Assembly: GCF_020687825.1 (NCBI RefSeq)
Contig: NZ_JAJEWP010000006.1
Location: 207,343 to 271,342 of the forward strand
DNA: 64,000 nucleotides
DNA from: Fluctibacter halophilus
GTDB lineage: Bacteria; Pseudomonadota; Gammaproteobacteria; Enterobacterales; Alteromonadaceae
Direction of reading: 5' to 3'
Shown here: positions 59,247 to 64,000 of the stretch, piece after piece
How positions within the stretch are numbered: the first letter of the stretch is position 1
Layout of the letters: every line of letters begins with the position of its first letter
The notes under the pieces: model-generated
Database searches by the model: none
The model's input: the letters and a program-made list of their open reading frames with translations, nothing else
What the model was told of the DNA's origin: nothing
Position numbers and translations under genes: made by a program

Positions 59247-59275
59247 AAAAAAGGGAGCATCATGCTCCCTTTTTT
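59247..59275 (+). terminator. Terminator of the S46 peptidase gene
   Basis: AAAAAAGGGAGCAT-CATGCTCCCTTTTTT, with T-run, 14 bases after the stop. Confidence 0.92.
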
Positions 59276-59513
59276 GATCGTGCGCCGTGTTGGTGCAGTG
59301 GTCACAGACCTGCAACATTTGCGTAACGAACCCCTAATAAGTCGTAAAGATAGCGATACTTCGCCTCACGTTCGCGACAATGTTAAATCCCTTTACCGCC
59401 ACACTTCAGACCCGAACTTGGGTAAAATAGCACCAATTCCAATAATACCCCTACCCCGATGTCCCGCCCTCTGGCGTGGACATGTGCTGACCATTGACCG
59501 AGGGAGTTACGAC

Positions 59514-60191
59514 ATGAGCACGCCAAAAACGGCACAATTACACCGTTTTTATGAAGACATCCTGGCCTTACTGTGTGCCGGTGTACTGGTGTCGCTGGGG
59601 ATCCTGATATTCAACACGCAGGGGGTATTGGCCGGGGGCTCTGCGGGCATTGCCCTGATCGGGGCACAACTGCTGCCCGTCAGCTTCGGGATGCTGTTTT
59701 TCGCCGTCAACCTGCCATTCTATATCCTGTCCTGGCGCCAGCTGGGCAAGCGCTTCACTATCAACACCTTTGTGTCGGTCAGCTTTATCTCAGTGCTCAG
59801 TGAGCAGTTGCAGCGGGTGATCCACATCAATGACGTGCACCCACTGATCGCCGCGACCGTCGGCGGCACCCTGATCGGTGTGGGTCTGTTGATCATGTTT
59901 CGTCATCATTCCAGCCTCGGTGGTCTGGGGATCCTGGCGTTTTACCTGCAAAATCGCTTCAACATCCGCGCCGGCAAGTTCCAGATGGCCGCCGATTGCA
60001 CCATCCTGATGAGTTCGGGTTTGCTGTTTGGTGCCCAAATCATGCTGTTGTCGGTGATAAGCGCCATCACCCTCAACCTGCTGCTGGCGGTTAATCACAA
60101 GCCCGGACGCTATCAGGGCACATCAACACGGCCTCGGACTCACCCGAAACCCGAGCCGGTGCACGACGACAGCGAGTGCCCCAGTCACTGA
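59514..60191 (+). CDS. YitT family membrane protein
   Basis: A 225-aa membrane protein of about five to six helices. YitT features: LLCAGVLVSLGILIFNTQGVLAGGSAGIALIG, VNLPFYILSWRQLGKRF and GGTLIGVGLLIMFRHHSSLGGLGILA. The family is uncharacterised (possible transporter). The tail is soluble, Pro/His-rich. ATG 59514 follows AGGGAG eight bases upstream; the frame extends far upstream but without family homology. The 238 bases before it hold only its promoter region. Confidence 0.88.
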   Translation: MSTPKTAQLHRFYEDILALLCAGVLVSLGILIFNTQGVLAGGSAGIALIGAQLLPVSFGMLFFAVNLPFYILSWRQLGKRFTINTFVSVSFISVLSEQLQRVIHINDVHPLIAATVGGTLIGVGLLIMFRHHSSLGGLGILAFYLQNRFNIRAGKFQMAADCTILMSSGLLFGAQIMLLSVISAITLNLLLAVNHKPGRYQGTSTRPRTHPKPEPVHDDSECPSH

Positions 60192-60288
60192 ATGTGCAGC
60201 ATGCGTGGCACGCCTGATTGCGGTACACTGGTGGCCTTAATCGCGCCCGTTCGGGCGTGAACCCATTTCAGCGTAAAAGGACACTAGC

Positions 60289-60933
60289 ATGGCACAAGAT
60301 CACTCCTCATTCGTCGGCTTTCTGCTACGCGCCCGCAATATTCGTCGCTGGCCCCTGATGAGCCAGTTTGTCGAGGAGCGTCTGGATTCCCACATTTACC
60401 AGGCCGCCGCGATCGGCCATTTGCTCGGCGCCATCGAAGTGGCGGTATACGGCAATGACGAGGTCGACCCGGACAAAGTCTCCGCCATGGCAACCTTTCA
60501 CGAAGCCAGCGAAATAGCCGGCATGGGCGACGTACCCTCACCGGTCAAATACATCGACCCTGAAACCACCGCTCTGATGAAACGCCTGGAAGGGGTGTTT
60601 GAACGGCGTTTGCTGGGCAGCCTTCCCACCGAACTGCAGGCCTTCTACCAGCCCTACATCGAACAGGACAAGGTCGATATCCATGTACAACTGGCCAAGG
60701 CCGCCGATGTGATCTGTGCCTACCTGAAGTGCGCGTTTGAGCTCGACAAGGGCAACAAGGAATTCCACAAATCCATGCAGGAAATGGAAAAGCAGCTGGC
60801 GGCGTTCAAAGAACGCTACCGCAGCGTGGAATACTTCGCCAAGATTTTCATGGGCGACGCCCTGCTGACCATCGACGAACAGGCCAAAGACATGGCCTGG
60901 ATAGAAAACGCCAATAAAGTGCATATTGACTAA
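60289..60933 (+). CDS. YfbR-like HD-domain 5'-deoxynucleotidase, variant active site
   Basis: A 214-aa soluble protein aligned along its whole length with YfbR: NIRRWPLMSQFVEERLDSHIYQAA (Arg and first His), MATFHEASEIAGMGDVPSPVKY and AKAADVICAYLKCAFEL. The second metal-site pair, HD in E. coli YfbR (YHDASE), reads HE here, an Asp-to-Glu change at a metal ligand. It may keep activity with altered metal use or have lost it. YfbR hydrolyses deoxynucleoside 5'-monophosphates. Followed by a large inverted repeat (60937-60971). Confidence 0.85.
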   Translation: MAQDHSSFVGFLLRARNIRRWPLMSQFVEERLDSHIYQAAAIGHLLGAIEVAVYGNDEVDPDKVSAMATFHEASEIAGMGDVPSPVKYIDPETTALMKRLEGVFERRLLGSLPTELQAFYQPYIEQDKVDIHVQLAKAADVICAYLKCAFELDKGNKEFHKSMQEMEKQLAAFKERYRSVEYFAKIFMGDALLTIDEQAKDMAWIENANKVHID

Positions 60934-60936
60934 GGT

Positions 60937-60971
60937 GCAAATCGACAGGGAGCTCTGTCCCTGCGATTTGC
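60937..60971 (+). terminator. Large inverted repeat after the YfbR-like gene
   Basis: GCAAATCG(A)CAGGGA-GCTCTG-TCCCTGCGATTTGC: a 14-bp stem with one bulged A, 3 bases after the stop. No T-run, so it may be an mRNA 3'-end protector. Its right arm (CCCTGCGATTTGCGC) also begins the tandem repeat that follows. Confidence 0.65.
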
Positions 60972-61082
60972 GCAAGGTGAGTCAGGCTGTCTGACTCATT
61001 CAACAACAAACTCGAACTATCCCTGCGATTTGCGCAAGTTGAGCCAAGCTGTCTGACTCATTCAACAACAAACTCGAACTAT
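60958..61082. repeat. Tandem direct repeat, about 62 bp, two copies
   Basis: Two adjacent copies (60958-61020 and 61021-61082) begin CCCTGCGATTTGCGCAAG and end CAACAAACTCGAACTAT, differing at only about three positions. The recent duplication is non-coding. The first bases of each copy are also the right arm of the preceding hairpin. Confidence 0.85.
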
Positions 61083-61341
61083 CTCAGCAATGAGCGCAAT
61101 GGGTAAAGCGCGGTGAGCGAAGCGAATGAGCCGTAATAGGTAATTACGGCGAAGGCGCTGCACGACGCATCGTGGACGATGCGGCTGGAACCCAGCCACA
61201 GGGACGTGTTGTTACTTCACTGTTTCAGAATCAACAAAACGTTACTGACAACAAGATCCCAGAAGCATAGCGATGCGGCTGGAATCCAACCACAGTGACG
61301 TGTTGTTGCTCCACTGATTCACAAGCGAATACTCGACACCA
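61083..61341. repeat. Dispersed-type direct repeats in the gap before sua5
   Basis: GATGCGGCTGGAA(C/T)CCA(G/A)CCACAG occurs at 61178 and again at 61272, continuing into GACGTGTTGTT.CT.CACTG, about 45 bp at a 94-bp step with a few differences. Between lies GTGAGCGAAGCGAATGAGCC and AATTACGGC-type inverted sequence. No open gene. It looks like a dispersed intergenic repeat family. Confidence 0.7.
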
Positions 61342-62343
61342 TCACTCCCGATAGCACGCCCGTTGCAGGCGGTCCTGTACTTCCAGCCATGCCAGCGGGG
61401 GCCGTTCAATCCAGATCTCGCCTCCGGCCTGACTGTCAGCCCAAGCCATCGCGTCGTATAACTGCCGCGCATAGTCGCGACGCTGATTGGGCAGGGCCTT
61501 GGCGATAACATCAGGCGCTAGGTCAATCGCGCTGTAATGCAACACCACCGGGCGGTGCTGATCAGCCTCGATTTGTGCCAACGCCTCTACCAGGGTCGCC
61601 CGCGCCATCAGCTGCGCTGGCGTGTTCGGTTGATAATGGGCAGGCATATTGCCCGCCACCGACACACTGTGTTGCTCCGGCGTCAACACCGTCTGGCCCA
61701 GCACCTCGCTGAGTTGATCCGCGAAAAGGGGTCCAGCCCGCAATATTCTGGGGGGCTGATGACATACATCCAAAATGGTCGACTCCAGACCCAGTGTACA
61801 AGGCCCGCCATCAACCACCGCATCAATGCGGCCATCCAAACCCTGCAGTACCTGACGGGCGCTGGTTGGACTGATTTTTTTATGCGGGTTGGCAGACGGT
61901 GCCACCACCGGACCGCAATTAGACAGGATCTCTCGCAGCAATGGATCGGCCGGCATCCGCACCGCAATAGTATCCTTGCCCGCGGTGATGAGGTCGCTGG
62001 CTTCAGGGTGTCTGGGCAGGATCAAGGTCAACGGCCCGGGCCAGAACGCATCCATCAGTGTGCGGGCCTGGTCACTGATGTGCGCAACCCAGCCATCCAG
62101 TTGCTCAACCGTTGCAACGTGGAGGATCAGAGGGTGATCCAAAGGCCGGCCCTTGGCGGTAAAAACACCCTTAACCGCATCCCCATTGGCTGCGCTGGCT
62201 GCCAATCCGTACACCGTTTCGGTCGGTATTGCCACCAGCTTGCCCTGCTTCAGCCAACGTGCTGCCGTTGATCGTCCCTGAACATCGGTCAGGGAAAGTG
62301 TCTGTGTGGCTTTAAGCAAACCCGCCCCGGATAACCCCTCCAT
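61342..62343 (-). CDS. L-threonylcarbamoyladenylate synthase, Sua5 type
   Basis: Makes threonylcarbamoyl-AMP for the t6A37 tRNA modification. 333 aa, so it is the long Sua5 form and not the short TsaC. YrdC domain (about 15-205): LVAIPTETVYGLAASA, KGRPLDHPLILHVA, FWPGPLTLILPR, PSANPHKKISPTSA and VDGGPCTLGLESTILDV; then linker and Sua5 domain (about 215-333; PAHYQPNTPAQL). ATG 62343 overlaps the cysD stop (TGATG), so translation is coupled to cysD. A longer upstream frame lies wholly inside cysD. Confidence 0.92.
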   Translation of the reverse strand: MEGLSGAGLLKATQTLSLTDVQGRSTAARWLKQGKLVAIPTETVYGLAASAANGDAVKGVFTAKGRPLDHPLILHVATVEQLDGWVAHISDQARTLMDAFWPGPLTLILPRHPEASDLITAGKDTIAVRMPADPLLREILSNCGPVVAPSANPHKKISPTSARQVLQGLDGRIDAVVDGGPCTLGLESTILDVCHQPPRILRAGPLFADQLSEVLGQTVLTPEQHSVSVAGNMPAHYQPNTPAQLMARATLVEALAQIEADQHRPVVLHYSAIDLAPDVIAKALPNQRRDYARQLYDAMAWADSQAGGEIWIERPPLAWLEVQDRLQRACYRE

Positions 62344-63266
62344 CAGAAGTAACCCTCGCGCTTCTTCCGTTCCATGGAACCGGGCTGATCCTTGTCCAGC
62401 AACCGCCCCTGTCGCTCGCTGGTGCGGGCCGTGAGCATTTCCTGAATGATTTTGGGTACCGTATCCGCCTGGCTCTCCACTGCTCCGGTCTGTGGATAGC
62501 ACCCGAGGGTACGGAAACGGATCGTACGCTCTCTGAGGGATAGCTTTTCGTCTGCATTTAAGTGTTCAACCATGCGATCATCATCCAGCGCCAGCAAGGT
62601 GCCGGAATCGCTGTCCACCCAGCTCATTCGGGGTTTGGCGTAATACAGTGACACGATAGGAATGCTTTCCCGGTAGATGTATAGCCAGATATCCAGTTCT
62701 GTCCAGTTTGACAATGGGAATACCCGTACCGATTCTCCTTGCCCCAATGCAGTGTTGTAGGACGACCACAGCTCAGGCCGTTGCTGTTTGGGATCCCAGC
62801 CCTGATGGGCATCCCGAACCGAGAAAATCCGCTCCTTGGCCCGTGACTTCTCTTCATCCCGACGGGCACCACCCAATGCAGCGTCGAACCGATAGTGTGC
62901 CATGGCCTGCTTTAATGCCTGGGTTTTCATCTGGTCGTTGTACACCACCGAGCCAGAGCGGATTGGATGAACACCCTGCGCCAGGGCGTCGGTATTGGTG
63001 TGTACACGCATATCCAATCCGTGTTGTTCAGCCAACGTGTCCCGGAAACGCCCCATCTCGGCAAACTCCCAGGTGGTGTCGATGTGCAATAGCGGAAACG
63101 GTATGTTACCGGGATAGAATGCTTTGCGGGCCAGATGCAGCAATACGGTTGAGTCTTTGCCGATGGAATAGAACAGGCAAGGGTTGTCAAAACTGCCGGC
63201 CACTTCACGAATGATGTGAATGCTCTCGGCTTCCAATTGCCGTAAATGAGAAAGGGTAGAAAACAC
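62343..63266 (-). CDS. cysD: Sulfate adenylyltransferase small subunit CysD
   Basis: ATP sulfurylase subunit that activates sulfate to APS with the GTPase CysN. 307 aa, near E. coli CysD (302). The PP-loop is [23 protein letters not shown]; also [42 protein letters not shown] and [12 protein letters not shown] [29 protein letters not shown] end. GTG 63266 with GGAG eight bases upstream matches the family start ([18 protein letters not shown]). Unusually, cysN does not follow; sua5 does. It is divergent from the yciI gene. Confidence 0.94.
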   Translation of the reverse strand: MFSTLSHLRQLEAESIHIIREVAGSFDNPCLFYSIGKDSTVLLHLARKAFYPGNIPFPLLHIDTTWEFAEMGRFRDTLAEQHGLDMRVHTNTDALAQGVHPIRSGSVVYNDQMKTQALKQAMAHYRFDAALGGARRDEEKSRAKERIFSVRDAHQGWDPKQQRPELWSSYNTALGQGESVRVFPLSNWTELDIWLYIYRESIPIVSLYYAKPRMSWVDSDSGTLLALDDDRMVEHLNADEKLSLRERTIRFRTLGCYPQTGAVESQADTVPKIIQEMLTARTSERQGRLLDKDQPGSMERKKREGYF

Positions 63267-63459
63267 CAGACGAACTCCGCTGACAAAGTGGCTAGATTGG
63301 AGGAGGATTATCTGTCCGGACAATGGTTCTGTAAAATAGATAAATATTAACTTATCGTTCTTATTTGATTATTTATGTGTCAATGGGAAAGCTCACTACC
63401 TCGTAACGCAGGTTTTACCTTACAATGAGGCGCCAACCGGATTTACTCAAGGAAGACCC

Positions 63460-63747
63460 ATGTACATCATCTCACTGACATATCAGGTACCACTGGAAGA
63501 CGTGGACGCCTTTATCCCGGAACATATCGCGTTCCTCGACAAACACTACGCTGCAGGCAACTTTCTGCTGTCAGGCCGCAAGGTGCCGCGCACCGGCGGC
63601 GTCATCCTGGCCACCGCAGCTTCCCGCGAAGCCCTCGATGCGATATTGGAGCAAGACCCCTTCTTTCGCGAAAAACTGGCCCGCTACGATATCACCGAGA
63701 TCGTACCCACCAAGGCCGCAGAAACGTTGCAGTATTTATTGGCGTAG
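63460..63747 (+). CDS. YciI family protein
   Basis: A 95-aa ferredoxin-fold protein of the YciI/YCII family, with conserved EHIAFLDKHYAAGNFLLSGRK (putative catalytic His and Asp) and VILATAASREALDAILEQDPFF. Function is mostly unknown; related proteins are dehalogenase- or monooxygenase-like. ATG 63460 follows CAAGGAAGA. It is the last complete plus-strand gene, about 80 bases before an attC site. Confidence 0.88.
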   Translation: MYIISLTYQVPLEDVDAFIPEHIAFLDKHYAAGNFLLSGRKVPRTGGVILATAASREALDAILEQDPFFREKLARYDITEIVPTKAAETLQYLLA

Positions 63748-63828
63748 AACAGTGAAATGTCGGCTTAGAGCGATTAGTGGACATTGATTTGTTCGGTTTC
63801 GGCGGTTTTCTAAAGACAATGAGTAGAC

Positions 63829-63931
63829 ACTCAACGCCTTACTAATTGGCGCAAAAATTCTTGGCTAAAATTAGCGACTAAGGAGCACAAGCCTGCTGTA
63901 GTGTGTCCGCGTTTTAATGGCCTTGTTAGGT
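63829..63931 (-). other. Second attC-like recombination site (103 bp)
   Basis: Read on the minus strand it begins ACCTAAC and ends GTTGAGT, both perfect core boxes, and shares GCTCCTTAGTCGCTAATTTT, CCAA and GGCGTTGA blocks with the attC at 45178-45278. Its arms pair less well, so it may be decayed. It lies just after a cassette-like gene end at 63936. Distance between the two sites is about 18.6 kb, in opposite orientation. Confidence 0.75.
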
Positions 63932-63935
63932 GACT

Positions 63936-64000
63936 TTACCCAATTTTTGCTAGTGCTTCTTGAGCTGCTACCATAACAACTTTCCATTTGGGGTCTTTTA
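63936..64000 (-). CDS. C-terminal end of a cassette gene running off the right edge
   Basis: The minus strand is open from the edge to TAA at 63938-63936, ending KDPKWKVVMVAAQEALAKIG. The stop lies 5 bases before the attC core box, the usual place for a cassette gene. Only 20 residues are visible, too few to identify a family. Confidence 0.6.
   Translation of the reverse strand, partial: KDPKWKVVMVAAQEALAKIG

Noticed and set aside
60937..61341. CRISPR array suggested by direct repeats
   Set aside because: Only two copies of each repeat, repeats too long or adjacent without spacers, no cas genes.

Overview
The window reads as chromosome from a free-living, probably marine or estuarine gammaproteobacterium of the Alteromonadales/Aeromonadales type. 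The evidence is the gene order ftsB-ispD-ispF-truD-surE-pcm-(DUF368)-nlpD-rpoS, the groups thyA-lgt, ptsP-rppH, rplU-rpmA-obgE with divergent ispB, and pepQ close to fadBA, together with S46 and S41 peptidases and attC-type integron sites. I cannot name the genus from sequence alone. Most of the window is GC-rich housekeeping DNA. The first ~5.3 kb and the cassette near 45 kb are visibly more AT-rich. I see no rRNA, tRNA or CRISPR.

Region 1 (1-4980, all minus strand) is the most novel part: a compact export locus for class II microcin-like peptides. A sigma70-like promoter precedes an HlyD/CvaA-type adaptor. Two small genes follow, both lying below ordinary ORF length cut-offs. They encode peptides with nearly identical 15-residue double-glycine leaders (MRELS..EI..V.GG). 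After them come a rho-independent terminator, a CPBP-family membrane protease, two tiny membrane proteins (candidate immunity factors) and a C39-peptidase ABC exporter. The genes overlap or nearly touch, as in an operon.

Region 2 (5.3-19.7 kb): thyA-lgt-tauE-ptsP-rppH on the minus strand, yhhN-mutH on plus, an aldehyde dehydrogenase/acetolactate-synthase-like pair, a ferredoxin, a CAP-domain protein, a membrane-bound AraC regulator, a CYTH-CHAD triphosphatase and its divergent SH3/coiled-coil partner.

Region 3 (19.7-34.2 kb, plus strand): putA, a small unknown gene, a LysE-type exporter, the TIGR03546/TIGR03545 pair, then the conserved ftsB-to-rpoS block covering isoprenoid precursors, tRNA pseudouridylation, stationary-phase repair and RpoS.

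Region 4 (34.2-44.2 kb): tpx, a periplasmic binding protein, folA, obgE-rpmA-rplU, ispB, a PadR-controlled membrane protein with two palindromic operators, a Tat-exported amidohydrolase, and a secreted lipase next to a DUF4785-like gene that is split into two frames.

Region 5 (44.2-46.7 kb) is accessory: stacked hairpins, a solitary integron cassette with a 101-bp attC, and small membrane proteins. Region 6 (46.7-60.9 kb) is core metabolism: HU, a diguanylate cyclase, pepQ, slt, fadBA with a PsrA-like palindrome, two secreted peptidases, a YitT protein and a YfbR-like HD protein. Region 7 (60.9-64 kb) holds an intergenic repeat cluster, sua5-cysD (no cysN in view), yciI, and a second attC at the right edge followed by the end of another cassette gene. 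No integron integrase is in the window.
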